Assembly (NCBI GenBank): GCA_021776755.1
Contig: JAJFFI010000425.1
Location: forward strand, 1 to 8,245
Direction: 5' to 3'
DNA: 8,245 nucleotides
Source: Alphaproteobacteria bacterium
GTDB taxonomy: Bacteria; Pseudomonadota; Alphaproteobacteria; JAJFFI01
Shown here one piece after another: positions 1 through 7,474 of the stretch. The notes beneath the pieces are model-generated. The model did not search any database, was not told the origin of the DNA, and was given only the letters and a program-made list of their open reading frames with translations. The first letter of the stretch is position 1, and each line of letters opens with the position of its first letter. Both the position numbers and the translations under genes were made by a program.

Positions 1-2
1 TC

Positions 3-53
3 CAACAGGCGGCGGCCATCCCGGCCGCGCTGACCGTTTCCGGATCGGAATAA
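3..53 (+). CDS. possible C-terminal end of an upstream gene (partial)
   Basis: The frame starting at base 3 is open from the window edge and reads QQAAAIPAALTVSGSE before a TAA at 51-53 that directly abuts the proS ATG. Most of its codons end in G or C, as in the neighbouring real genes. The frame starting at base 1 also reaches a stop (TGA at 31-33), but its product is arginine-rich, which is typical of a shadow frame. Sixteen codons are too few to identify a product. If real, the tight stop-start junction suggests that proS is co-transcribed with, and possibly translationally coupled to, the upstream gene. Confidence 0.35.
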   Translation, partial: QQAAAIPAALTVSGSE

Positions 54-1367
54 ATGCGCCTTTCACGATATTTCATGCCGACCCTGAAGGAGACCCCTTC
101 GGAGGCAGAGATCGTTTCGCACCGGCTGATGCTCCGCGCCGGCATGGTGCGCCAGTCGAGCGCGGGCATCTATTCGTGGCTGCCGATGGGCTTCCGCGTC
201 CTGAAGAAGATCGAGCAGATCGTGCGCGAGGAGCAGGATGCGGCTGGTGCCCAGGAAGTCCTGATGCCGACGATCCAGCCCGACGATCTCTGTCGCGAGA
301 GTGGGCGGTACGACGACTACGGCAAGGAGATGCTGCGCATCACCGACCGGCACGACCGCGACATGCTCTACGGGCCCACCAACGAGGAGCAGATCACCGA
401 GATTTTCCGCGCCTCGGCCCGCAGTTACCGCGACGTGCCGCTGATGATGTATCACATCCAGTGGAAGTTCCGGGACGAGGTCCGGCCCCGTTTCGGAGTC
501 ATGCGCGGGCGCGAGTTCCTGATGAAGGACGCCTATTCCTTCGACCTCGACCGCGCGGGCGCCGAGCGGTCCTACAACAAGATGTTCGTGGCCTATCTCC
601 GCACGTTTGCGCGGATGGAGCTGACGGCGATTCCGATGAAGGCCGACACCGGCCCCATCGGCGGCGATCTCAGCCACGAGTTCCTGATCCTCGCAGACAC
701 CGGCGAGAGCGAGATTGCCTGCCACAAGGATTTCACGACCGCCGATCTCGCGAAATGGGACCTCGACCCCGACGGCGACCTGCAGTCGGTCGTCGATGAC
801 TTCACGGCCAAATACGCGGCGACCGACGACAAGCGCGATCCGGAGGCCGAGAAGGCGCTTGGCGATGATCTCGTGGTCGGGCGCGGTATCGAGGTCGGGC
901 ACATCTTCTATTTCGCGGACAAGTATTCGAAGCCCTTTAATGCCAAGGTCCAGACGCCGGATGGCGAAGAAGCCCTCGTCCACATGGGTTCGTACGGGAT
1001 CGGTGTCTCGCGCCTGGTGGGCGCGATCATCGAGGCGAGCCACGACGACGATGGCATTATCTGGCCCGAGAGCGTGGCCCCCTTCCGCATTGGTCTCCTA
1101 AACCTCCGCAGCGGTGACGAGAAAGTCGATGCCGCCTGCACGGACATTTACGACAAGCTCACTGGCGCCGGGCAGGAAGTGCTCTACGACGACCGTGAAG
1201 AGCGGGCCGGAGCCAAGTTCGCCGACATGGATCTGATCGGGCTGCCCTGGCAGATCATCGCCGGACCGAAGGGCCTCGAAAAAGGCACGGTCGAGATCAA
1301 GAACCGAAAATCAGGCGAGCGCGAGGAGCTTTCGGTCGAAAGCGTGCTCGCAAAACTGACGGGCTGA
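54..1367 (+). CDS. proS: prolyl-tRNA synthetase, short form without editing domain
   Basis: Class II aminoacyl-tRNA synthetase that charges tRNA-Pro with proline in the cytoplasm. The 437 residues match the short alphaproteobacterial type, in which the roughly 180-residue editing insertion between motifs 2 and 3 is absent. Visible landmarks are motif 1 around 44-72 ([10 protein letters not shown] to EVLMP), the proline-site TNEE loop at 109-112, motif 2 around 139-162 ([10 protein letters not shown] then [11 protein letters not shown]), and motif 3 at 312-327 ([10 protein letters not shown], with Arg320). The C-terminal anticodon-binding domain begins near 343 ([10 protein letters not shown]). 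The ATG at 54 gives the usual MRLSRYF beginning. Its ribosome-binding site is weak (CGGAA at 46-50), and the preceding TAA suggests coupling. Met8 is an alternative start but would remove conserved N-terminal residues. The gene heads the proS-lolC-lolD cluster. Lacking an editing domain, the enzyme may rely on a free-standing YbaK/ProXp-type deacylase elsewhere; none is in this window. Confidence 0.96.
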   Translation: MRLSRYFMPTLKETPSEAEIVSHRLMLRAGMVRQSSAGIYSWLPMGFRVLKKIEQIVREEQDAAGAQEVLMPTIQPDDLCRESGRYDDYGKEMLRITDRHDRDMLYGPTNEEQITEIFRASARSYRDVPLMMYHIQWKFRDEVRPRFGVMRGREFLMKDAYSFDLDRAGAERSYNKMFVAYLRTFARMELTAIPMKADTGPIGGDLSHEFLILADTGESEIACHKDFTTADLAKWDLDPDGDLQSVVDDFTAKYAATDDKRDPEAEKALGDDLVVGRGIEVGHIFYFADKYSKPFNAKVQTPDGEEALVHMGSYGIGVSRLVGAIIEASHDDDGIIWPESVAPFRIGLLNLRSGDEKVDAACTDIYDKLTGAGQEVLYDDREERAGAKFADMDLIGLPWQIIAGPKGLEKGTVEIKNRKSGEREELSVESVLAKLTG

Positions 1368-1372
1368 CCGCG

Positions 1373-2626
1373 ATGGCGTTGTTCTCTCCCTTCGAGCGCA
1401 TGATGGCGTTCCGCTACCTTCGGGCCCGCCGGCAGGAAGGTTTCGTTTCGGTCATCGCAGTGTTCTCGTTTCTCGGCATCATGCTCGGCGTTGCGACGCT
1501 GATCATCGTGATGTCGGTGATGAACGGGTTCCGCATCGAACTGCTCGACCGGATCATCGGCATCAACGGGCATCTCAACGTCTACGGCGGGGCAACCGGT
1601 CTCAAGGACTACACGGATCTCGCCGCGCGCATCCGCAAGCTCAAAGGCGTGCAGTCGGTGAACCCGATGATCGAGGGCCAGGTGCTCGCGTCGGCCAACA
1701 CCAACGCGTCCGGCGCTATCGTGCGCGGGATCCAGCGCGAGGACTTCCTCAAGCGCCGCATCCTCAAGGACAGCATCACGGCGGGGTCGCTGAAGGACTT
1801 CGACGGCATCGACGTCGTGGTCCTCGGCTACCGGCTGGCGCGCAAGCTCGGCCTCAGGGTCGGCGACCGGGTGGCGTTCCTGTCGCCACGGGGCAAGGCG
1901 ACGCCGCTCGGCATCCCGGCGCCTCGCAAGAAGACATTCACGATCATCGGCATATTCAATGTCGGGATGTCCCAGCACGACGAGGCTTTTGCCTACATCC
2001 CGCTTGAAGCGGCGCAGATATTCTTCCTCTATCCAAAGTCCGCGCAGAGCCTCGAGATCGTGCTCGACGACGAGCGCGAACTGAAGGCGATCCAGGCGCA
2101 GATCGATCCGCTGATACGAGGGGTTGGCACGATCATCGACTGGCAGAAGGCGAACCAGAGCCTTGCCAATGCGCTGGCGGTCGAACGCAACGTAATGTTC
2201 CTGATCCTGACGCTGATCATCGTCGTGGCGGCCTTCAACATCATCTCGAGCCTGATCATGATGGTGAAGGACAAGGGGCGCGACATTGCCATCCTCCGCA
2301 CCATGGGGGCCTCGAAAGGCTCGGTGATGCGGGTGTTCTTCCTGACCGGCGCCAGCATCGGGGTCGCCGGCACCGTCATCGGGCTCGGGCTCGGCGTGCT
2401 GATCGCGGCGAACCTCGAAACCGTCCGCCAGTTCGTGCGGAGTAATTTCGGCTTCGATCTATTCCCGGCCGACGTCTATTTCCTCGCCCGGATCCCTTCG
2501 GTGATCGACTGGGCGGAAGTGGGGCAGGTGGTGATGATCTCACTCGTCCTGTCGTTCTTCGCAACGCTCTATCCGTCCTGGCGGGCGGCCAAGCTCGATC
2601 CGGTCGAGGCGCTTCGCTATGAATGA
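1373..2626 (+). CDS. lolC: lipoprotein-releasing ABC transporter permease, LolC/LolE family
   Basis: Inner-membrane permease of the LolCDE-type machine, which extracts mature lipoproteins from the outer leaflet of the inner membrane and passes them to LolA for delivery to the outer membrane. The 417 residues show the family plan: a cytoplasmic start, TM1 about 24-50, a large periplasmic domain about 51-270, TM2 about 273-298, TM3 about 321-347 and TM4 about 383-400. The cytoplasmic coupling segment [14 protein letters not shown] (301-314) contacts the ATPase, and the C-terminus ends PVEALRYE, as is usual in this superfamily. A loop near 170-190 ([17 protein letters not shown]) sits where LolC carries its LolA-binding hook. 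The start lies 5 nt after the proS stop with no clear Shine-Dalgarno, suggesting translational coupling. The end overlaps lolD by 8 nt. Only one permease gene is present here, so the protein may act as a homodimer (LolF-like); that is inference. Confidence 0.93.
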   Translation: MALFSPFERMMAFRYLRARRQEGFVSVIAVFSFLGIMLGVATLIIVMSVMNGFRIELLDRIIGINGHLNVYGGATGLKDYTDLAARIRKLKGVQSVNPMIEGQVLASANTNASGAIVRGIQREDFLKRRILKDSITAGSLKDFDGIDVVVLGYRLARKLGLRVGDRVAFLSPRGKATPLGIPAPRKKTFTIIGIFNVGMSQHDEAFAYIPLEAAQIFFLYPKSAQSLEIVLDDERELKAIQAQIDPLIRGVGTIIDWQKANQSLANALAVERNVMFLILTLIIVVAAFNIISSLIMMVKDKGRDIAILRTMGASKGSVMRVFFLTGASIGVAGTVIGLGLGVLIAANLETVRQFVRSNFGFDLFPADVYFLARIPSVIDWAEVGQVVMISLVLSFFATLYPSWRAAKLDPVEALRYE

Positions 2627-3308
2627 TGCGGTCCCCGCCGCACTGGCCCTTGAAGGTGTGGTGCGGACCTTCCGGCAGGGCTCGGAGACGCTCGAGGTCC
2701 TGCGCGGTGCCAGCTTCCGCATCGAGCGCGGCCAGATGGTGGCGCTCGTTGGTCCATCGGGGTCAGGCAAATCCACGCTGTTGCAGATCTGCGGCCTGCT
2801 CGAGCGGCCCGACGAAGGCGAAGTCCTGATCGAGGGCAAATCTTCGGCGAAGCTCTCGGACGATGCGCGGACCGAAATCCGCGGAAACACGCTCGGCTTC
2901 GTCTACCAGTACCATCACCTGCTGCCTGAATTCTCGGCGCTTGAAAACGTGGTGCTGCCGCAGATGATCCTCGGGCTCGGCCGCAACCAGGCACGCGAGC
3001 GAGGCAGCAAGCTGCTGGCGGCACTCGGCCTGTCCGAGCGGGAGAAGCACCGCCCGGCGCGGCTCTCCGGCGGCGAGCAACAACGCGTCGCGGTCGCCCG
3101 CGCGCTCGCCAATTCGCCCTCGATCCTGCTGGCCGATGAGCCCACCGGCAACCTCGACCACCAGACCGCCGACAAGGTCTTCAAGCAGCTCATGCAGCTG
3201 GTCCACGGCACCGGCATCGCGGCCCTGGTCGCGACGCATAACAACGATCTTGCCCAGCAGATGGACCGAATCCTCACCCTCGAGGATGGACGGGTCGTCG
3301 AAAAGTAG
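2619..3308 (+). CDS. lolD: lipoprotein-releasing system ATP-binding protein LolD
   Basis: ABC-type ATPase that powers lipoprotein release together with the membrane permease encoded just upstream. The 229-residue protein has every nucleotide-binding motif intact: Walker [10 protein letters not shown] at 45-53, Q-loop Gln97 within [21 protein letters not shown] signature LSGGEQQ at 149-155, Walker B ILLADE ending at Glu174, D-loop around 178-180 and switch His207. The YHHLLPEF segment after the Q-loop is characteristic of LolD and helps separate it from other MacB-like ATPases. The ATG at 2619 overlaps the end of lolC by 8 nt and has a GAGG 9 nt upstream (2606-2609), so the two products are probably made together. 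The gene ends in TAG. If that TAG were read through, translation would run for 194 more codons into dnaE in the wrong frame, so it is a genuine stop. Confidence 0.96.
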   Translation: MNDAVPAALALEGVVRTFRQGSETLEVLRGASFRIERGQMVALVGPSGSGKSTLLQICGLLERPDEGEVLIEGKSSAKLSDDARTEIRGNTLGFVYQYHHLLPEFSALENVVLPQMILGLGRNQARERGSKLLAALGLSEREKHRPARLSGGEQQRVAVARALANSPSILLADEPTGNLDHQTADKVFKQLMQLVHGTGIAALVATHNNDLAQQMDRILTLEDGRVVEK

Positions 3309-3313
3309 GCGCG

Positions 3314-3335
3314 GTGCGCAAGCGTATTTGCGCGC
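3314..3335 (+). terminator. hairpin just after lolD, possible weak terminator or operator
   Basis: GTGCGCAA (3314-3321) pairs with TTGCGCGC (3328-3335) around a 6-nt loop, giving an 8-bp stem with one G-T wobble. It starts 6 nt after the lolD stop. No T-run follows, so it is not a classic intrinsic terminator. It could protect the 3' end of the lolCD message, act as a partial terminator, or be a dyad bound by a regulator of dnaE. Confidence 0.3.
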
Positions 3336-3360
3336 GGTATTCCCGGTTCCATCGATATCT

Positions 3361-3369
3361 TGTGGATAA
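3361..3369 (-). promoter_or_regulatory. perfect DnaA box upstream of dnaE
   Basis: TGTGGATAA on the + strand is the exact reverse complement of TTATCCACA, the high-affinity DnaA-binding 9-mer. It lies in the lolD-dnaE spacer, its right edge 84 bp before the dnaE ATG. A perfect 9-mer in this 145-bp GC-rich spacer is unlikely by chance. No cluster of further perfect boxes or AT-rich unwinding region surrounds it, so it is a better candidate for a transcriptional control site than for an origin. Binding is inferred from the sequence only. Confidence 0.55.
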
Positions 3370-3453
3370 CTCCCCGGGCGAGGGTGACAGCCGGAGACAG
3401 CTGGCGCACCATGCGCGAAGGCACTCCAACGGCACACCGGTTCCAGCCCCGCA

Positions 3454-5133
3454 ATGATCGAGCCCGGCTTCATCCACCTCCGCGTCCACTCGGCCTATTC
3501 GCTGTCCGAGGGCGCGATCCGGGTGAACGATCTGATCTCGATCTGCCGAACCCAGGATATGCCGGCGGTCGCGGTCACGGATACCGGCAACCTCTTCGGC
3601 GCGCTCGAGTTCTCAATGGCGGCGATGAAGGCGGGCATCCAGCCGATCGTCGGCTGCGCGCTTGCCGTTGCCTGGCCCGCGCCCGAAAGCGCCGCCAACG
3701 GCGCCGAGCCGCCGCGCGCCATCCTCGAGCGCATGGTGCTGCTGGCCAGCAACCAGCGAGGCTACGAGAACCTGCTGAAGCTCGTGAGCCGCTCCTACAT
3801 GGAGACGGAATCGGTCGAGGCGCCGCACGTGACAAGCGATGTGCTGGAAGCCCACGCCGAGGGGTTGATCGCGTTCACCGGCGGGCCTGACGGCCCCGTT
3901 GGCCGCCTGCTGCTGGACGGGCAGGATGATCTGGCCGAGACGCGGCTGAAGCAGTTGCGCGCGCTCTTTGGCGACCGGCTCTACGTCGAAATCATGCGGC
4001 ACAATGTCGATGCCGAGCGGCGCATCGAGCCGAAGCTGCTCGAATTAGCCTACAGCCACGATATCCCGCTGGTGGCGACCAACGATGTCTTCTTTGCCGA
4101 CGAGGCCATGTACGAGGCCCATGACGCGTTGCTCTGCATCGCCGAGGGTCGTTATGTCGCCGAGGACGAGCGCCGCCGGGTGACGCCCGAGCACCGGTTC
4201 AAGACCGCGGCCGAGATGCGGGCACTGTTTTCGGATCTGCCGGAGGCGGTCGCGAATACGGTCGTGATCGCGCAGCGCTGCAGCTACATGCCGGAGCCGA
4301 TCGATCCGATCCTGCCGCCTTTTGCAAGCGAGTGCGGCCGCGCCGAGCCCGAGGAGTTGCGCGCCCAGGTCGAAGCCGGCCTGGCGCAACGGCTCGACAC
4401 CCATGTGTTCACCGGGGACATGGACGAGGCCGCCCGGGAGAAAGCGGCGAAACCCTACCGCGAGCGTCTCGACTTCGAACTCGAGGTCATCGGCCGCATG
4501 GGCTATGACGGCTACTTCCTGATCGTTGCCGACTTTATCCAGTGGGCGAAGGGGCAGGGTATCCCGGTGGGGCCGGGGCGTGGCTCGGGCGCGGGCTCGG
4601 TCGTCGCCTGGGCGCTGGCGATCACCGATCTCGACCCGCTGCGGTTCAACCTGCTCTTCGAGCGTTTCCTCAATCCCGACCGCGTGTCGATGCCTGACTT
4701 CGACATCGACTTCTGCCAGGAGCGGCGGGACGAGGTGATCCAGTACGTCCAGAAGAAATACGGGCGCGACAAGGTGGCGCAGATCATCACCTTCGGGACG
4801 CTCCAGGCCCGCGCGGCACTCCGCGACGTCGGACGGGTGCTTGAGATGCCCTACAATCAGGTTGATCGCATCTGCAAGCTGGTGCCGAACAATCCGGCCA
4901 ATCCGACGCCGCTGGCCCAGGCGATCAAGGAGGAAACCCGGCTGCTCGAAATGCGCGACAGCGAGCCTGCCGTCGCGCGCCTGATGGACACCGCCCTGAA
5001 ACTCGAGGGCCTCTACCGCCACGCCTCGACCCATGCGGCGGGGGTCGTCATCGGCGACCGGCCGCTTGAGGAGCTTGTGCCGCTCTACCGCGACCCGCGC
5101 TCGGAAATGCCGGTCACCCAGTTCTCGATGTAG
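3454..5133 (+). CDS. dnaE: DnaE N-terminal part (PHP and first half of palm), ends at the premature TAG
   Basis: As written, translation from 3454 yields 559 residues. The beginning MIEPGFIHLRVHSAYSL matches the expected DnaE start, although no Shine-Dalgarno is visible before the ATG. The PHP domain looks catalytically dead: HLR (8-10) replaces the HLH metal-binding motif, and TDTGN (42-46) lacks the usual histidine. The E. coli enzyme shows the same kind of loss, and it relies on a separate DnaQ exonuclease for proofreading. This product would contain two of the three metal-binding aspartates but lack the third, the fingers, the clamp-binding site and the OB fold, so it should be inactive alone. 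Whether a stable fragment is made is unknown. Confidence 0.75.
   Translation: MIEPGFIHLRVHSAYSLSEGAIRVNDLISICRTQDMPAVAVTDTGNLFGALEFSMAAMKAGIQPIVGCALAVAWPAPESAANGAEPPRAILERMVLLASNQRGYENLLKLVSRSYMETESVEAPHVTSDVLEAHAEGLIAFTGGPDGPVGRLLLDGQDDLAETRLKQLRALFGDRLYVEIMRHNVDAERRIEPKLLELAYSHDIPLVATNDVFFADEAMYEAHDALLCIAEGRYVAEDERRRVTPEHRFKTAAEMRALFSDLPEAVANTVVIAQRCSYMPEPIDPILPPFASECGRAEPEELRAQVEAGLAQRLDTHVFTGDMDEAAREKAAKPYRERLDFELEVIGRMGYDGYFLIVADFIQWAKGQGIPVGPGRGSGAGSVVAWALAITDLDPLRFNLLFERFLNPDRVSMPDFDIDFCQERRDEVIQYVQKKYGRDKVAQIITFGTLQARAALRDVGRVLEMPYNQVDRICKLVPNNPANPTPLAQAIKEETRLLEMRDSEPAVARLMDTALKLEGLYRHASTHAAGVVIGDRPLEELVPLYRDPRSEMPVTQFSM
5131..5133 (+). other. in-frame amber codon inside dnaE
   Basis: TAG stands between Ser-Met and Tyr-Val-Glu-Gln-Ala-Gly, eleven codons before catalytic Asp571. 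Alphaproteobacterial DnaE proteins, as I recall them, commonly have lysine here (a Met-Lys-Trp/Tyr-Val-Glu pattern), so one A-to-T change from AAG would explain it. Two other genes here (lolD and the 7051-7467 gene) use TAG as their natural stop. Confidence 0.9.
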
Positions 5134-5136
5134 TAC

Positions 5137-6921
5137 GTGGAGCAGGCGGGCCTCGTGAAATTCGACTTCCTCGGCCTCAAGACGCTGACCGTGCTTTCGA
5201 AGACCTGCGAGTTCCTGGCGCGGCGGGGCATCGAGGTCGATCTCGCGACCCTGCCGCTCGACGACCAGGCGACCTTCGCCCTGATGAGCCGGGCCGACAC
5301 GATCGGGATTTTCCAGTTTGAAAGCTCGGGCATGCGGAGCCTGCTGCGCGATGCGGGCGTCGGCAGCCTCGAAGACATGATAGCGCTCGTCGCGCTTTAT
5401 CGGCCGGGCCCGATGGAGAACATCCCGAAGTACGTTGCCTGCAAGTACGGCCGCGAGAAACCGGACATGCTGCACGAGACCATCGATCCGGTGGTCGAGG
5501 ACACCTACGGCGTCATCATCTACCAGGAACAGGTGATGCAGATCGCGCAGGTTTTCGCGGGTTACTCGCTGGGGCAGGCCGACCTGCTGCGCCGCGCCAT
5601 GGGCAAGAAGATCAAGTCCGAGATGGACGCGCAACGCAGCACCTTCGTTGAGGGCGCGGTCGCCAAGGGCGTCGACAAGAACAAGGCCAGTCTGGTTTTC
5701 GAGCTGGTCGCGAAGTTTGCCGAGTATGGCTTCAACAAGTCGCACTCGGCGTGCTATGCGCTGGTTGCCTATCAGACGGCGTATCTCAAGGTGCACTATC
5801 CGGTCGAGTTCATGGCCGCGCTGATGACGCTGGATCTCGGCAACACCGACAAGCTCAACATCTTTCGCCAGGAAGTCGACCGCCTCGGGATCCCCTTGTT
5901 GCCGCCCGACGTGAACCGGTCCGAGGCATCGTTTTCAGTCGAGGCGACGGACGACGGCACGCTTGGTGTCCGCTACGCGCTGGGCGCCATCAAGAATGTC
6001 GGGCACAAGGCAATGGAAGGCGTGGTGACCGAGCGCGAGGCGAACGGGCGTTTCGAAACGATTTTCGATTTTGCAAACCGCCTCGATGCCAGCCAGGTCA
6101 ACAAGCGCCAGGTGGAGAACCTTGCGTCATCCGGCGCCTTGGACGGGTTGCTGGAAAGCCGCGCGCAGTCGCGGGCGTCTGCGGAAGCCGTCGTGCGGGC
6201 GGCAAGTGACGCGTCCCAGCGCTCCGACGACCTGTTTGCCGCGGTCGACGGCGGCGAGGCACCCCGGTTCCGGCTAGCCGACGTGCCGGCCTGGAGCACC
6301 GCCGAGTTATTGGAGCGCGAATACGACGCGATTGGCTTCTACCTCTCGGCGCATCCCCTCGACGAATACGCCGAGAGCCTCGCGAGGATGGGGGTCACAC
6401 CGAGCGCCGAGCTCGCTGGCAAGCTCCGGGACGACGGCAATGCGGTGTCGGTGAAGCTCGCCGGCAATGTGCTTTCCAAGAAGGAGCGCACGTCACAGAA
6501 GGGCAACCGGTTTGCCTTCGTGTCGCTTTCCGACACCAGCGGCGTCTACGAGATCACGATCTTTTCCGAAGTCCTGAATACCGCGCGCGAATTGCTCGAG
6601 GCGGGCGTGCCGGTCCTGATCCACGGCAACGCACGGCTCGATGGCGAGCAGCCCCGCATCCTCGCCGACCGGATCGAGGCGCTGGATACGACGATTGCGC
6701 GGAACGCCCCCGGTCTTCGTGTCTATGTCGACGATGCGCATTCGCTGGCAACGCTGGCGTCGGTGATGGAGCGCACCGGCAAGGGCAAGGGACGGGTCCA
6801 TCTCGTCCTCGACATCGACGATCAGGAGGTTGAAATCGAGATCGGCGAGTACGCGGTTTCACCCGCGGTCCGCTCGGCGATCAAGGCGATCCAGGGCGTG
6901 GTCGACGTGATGGAAGCCTGA
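5137..6921 (+). CDS. dnaE: DnaE C-terminal part (rest of palm, fingers, clamp-binding, OB fold)
   Basis: The frame resumes directly after the TAG and is open for the remaining part of DnaE. The first possible start is a GTG at 5137, giving 594 residues; in the full protein this codon is simply Val562. There is no ribosome-binding site before it, so independent initiation is doubtful and would depend on ribosomes reinitiating within one codon of the stop. The part carries KFDFLGLKTL with catalytic Asp571, the YRPGPME fingers region, FAEYGFNKSHS, the helix-hairpin-helix segment, the SDDLF clamp-binding-like motif and the OB fold ending in YEITIF (1032-1037). It ends with TGA. It lacks two of the catalytic aspartates and could not polymerise DNA alone. 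Confidence 0.7.
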   Translation: MEQAGLVKFDFLGLKTLTVLSKTCEFLARRGIEVDLATLPLDDQATFALMSRADTIGIFQFESSGMRSLLRDAGVGSLEDMIALVALYRPGPMENIPKYVACKYGREKPDMLHETIDPVVEDTYGVIIYQEQVMQIAQVFAGYSLGQADLLRRAMGKKIKSEMDAQRSTFVEGAVAKGVDKNKASLVFELVAKFAEYGFNKSHSACYALVAYQTAYLKVHYPVEFMAALMTLDLGNTDKLNIFRQEVDRLGIPLLPPDVNRSEASFSVEATDDGTLGVRYALGAIKNVGHKAMEGVVTEREANGRFETIFDFANRLDASQVNKRQVENLASSGALDGLLESRAQSRASAEAVVRAASDASQRSDDLFAAVDGGEAPRFRLADVPAWSTAELLEREYDAIGFYLSAHPLDEYAESLARMGVTPSAELAGKLRDDGNAVSVKLAGNVLSKKERTSQKGNRFAFVSLSDTSGVYEITIFSEVLNTARELLEAGVPVLIHGNARLDGEQPRILADRIEALDTTIARNAPGLRVYVDDAHSLATLASVMERTGKGKGRVHLVLDIDDQEVEIEIGEYAVSPAVRSAIKAIQGVVDVMEA

Positions 6922-6940
6922 TCGGCGTCTGACGGCCGTG

Positions 6941-6960
6941 AAGCAGACCCTTTAAGCAGA
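6941..6960 (+). repeat. short tandem direct repeat AAGCAGA
   Basis: AAGCAGA occurs at 6941-6947 and again at 6954-6960, a 13-bp period, each copy followed shortly by a run of C (ACCC-like). It lies in the spacer after dnaE. It could be a binding site for a regulator of the downstream gene, or chance. Confidence 0.25.
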
Positions 6961-6964
6961 ACCC

Positions 6965-6982
6965 CGAACCCTGATAGGTTCG
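6965..6982 (+). terminator. small hairpin between dnaE and the downstream gene
   Basis: CGAACC (6965-6970) and GGTTCG (6977-6982) form a perfect 6-bp stem with a CTGATA loop, 44 nt after the dnaE stop. No T-run follows, so a role as intrinsic terminator is doubtful. An operator dyad for the next gene is equally possible. The rest of the 129-bp spacer shows no promoter I can defend. Confidence 0.25.
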
Positions 6983-7050
6983 TGACAAACGCGCCGCGCG
7001 GCCCTTCAGCCTGCGCCAAAAGGCGAAAACATATCGGGGAGAATGCGCCA

Positions 7051-7467
7051 ATGCGACAGTTCGCGATCCTGGCTTCCACAGTAATCCTGCTTCTCGGAAC
7101 AACGGCTCTGCCGGCCGCGGCCCAGGAAGAAATGATGCAGAACGGCATCCAGTATGCCTGCACCGGCGTGGGTCTCGACGAGCGCGAGGATCTGCGCTGG
7201 ACGACCTATCCGCTGCGTCTCGAGGCGACCCATCGCGGCGGCGGGTACCTGTCTGACATCCACTGGGTGATCGCCGACAAGGCCGGGGACACGCTGTTCG
7301 AGGTGCGATGTGAGTTCGCGCCCTGGCTGATGCTCCGGCTCGAGCCCGGCACCTACAGCATTACCGCAACGACGCTCGGCACCCACATCCGAAAGGCACG
7401 AGTGGGCATCCGCAAGGGCCGGCAGAGCCGCGTGGTACTGCGCTTCAATGAAGTGACCGAACATTAG
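7051..7467 (+). CDS. small secreted protein of unknown function, predicted beta-rich
   Basis: The 138-residue product starts with a classic Sec signal peptide: MRQ, a hydrophobic core about 4-20, then LPAAA-Q with likely cleavage after Ala24. There is no lipobox cysteine, so it should be released into the periplasm. The mature part is a single small domain of alternating short strands, including YPLRLEATHRGGGYLSDI, AGDTLFEVRCEF and LEPGTYSITATTLGT. The PGTYSITAT pattern resembles carboxypeptidase-regulatory-like or transthyretin-like beta sandwiches; that is a resemblance, not an assignment. Cys37 and Cys87 are the only mature cysteines and could form a disulfide. The C-terminal stretch (about 112-127) is rich in Arg and Lys. 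The ATG at 7051 is chosen over a GTG at 6982 because GGGGAGA (7036-7042) lies 8 nt upstream and the signal peptide begins there. It ends in TAG. No catalytic motif is visible. Confidence 0.82.
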   Translation: MRQFAILASTVILLLGTTALPAAAQEEMMQNGIQYACTGVGLDEREDLRWTTYPLRLEATHRGGGYLSDIHWVIADKAGDTLFEVRCEFAPWLMLRLEPGTYSITATTLGTHIRKARVGIRKGRQSRVVLRFNEVTEH

Positions 7468-7474
7468 GGCCCGG

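Larger units (their letters stand above)
3454..6921 (+). pseudogene. dnaE: DNA polymerase III subunit alpha, reading frame interrupted by one TAG
   Basis: Catalytic subunit of the replicative polymerase. The whole frame is 1155 codons, close to the usual length of about 1160, and is intact except for a TAG at codon 560. Both parts are in the same frame, so this is a substitution and not a frameshift. Numbering through the TAG, the order is PHP domain (about 1-280), palm with GPGRGSGAGS at 373-382 and PDFDIDF holding Asp417 and Asp419, third catalytic aspartate Asp571 in KFDFLGL, fingers with FNKSHS at 760-765, helix-hairpin-helix region about 812-900, a clamp-binding-like SDDLF at 924-928, and an OB fold from about 997. 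By alignment from memory, the aspartates match E. coli 401, 403 and 555 with a constant offset of 16. Everything apart from the TAG looks under normal coding constraint. I label it interrupted because of the stop; a sequencing error would make it an ordinary dnaE. Confidence 0.85.

Noticed and set aside
5131..5133. Genome-wide reassignment of TAG to an amino acid
   Set aside because: lolD and the 7051-7467 gene end in TAG exactly where their products should end. Reading through the lolD TAG would add 194 residues running out of frame across dnaE. A general recoding does not fit.
5719..5748. A split intein as the cause of the two dnaE parts
   Set aside because: The known cyanobacterial DnaE split-intein site is before the FNKSHS motif (760-765 here), about 200 residues after this break. 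The residue there is Gly, not Cys, and no intein sequence is present at either edge of the TAG.
4045..5796. A 583-codon open frame on the minus strand opposite dnaE, and a 326-codon one opposite proS (63-1043)
   Set aside because: They are rich in Arg, His, Leu and Asp, have no recognisable motifs and lie entirely opposite conserved genes. Such frames arise readily from codon bias in GC-rich DNA.
6982..7050. A GTG start at 6982 for the secreted protein, adding 23 residues
   Set aside because: It would place a charged extension before the signal peptide, has no ribosome-binding site and overlaps the hairpin. The ATG at 7051 has a good site and a normal signal peptide.
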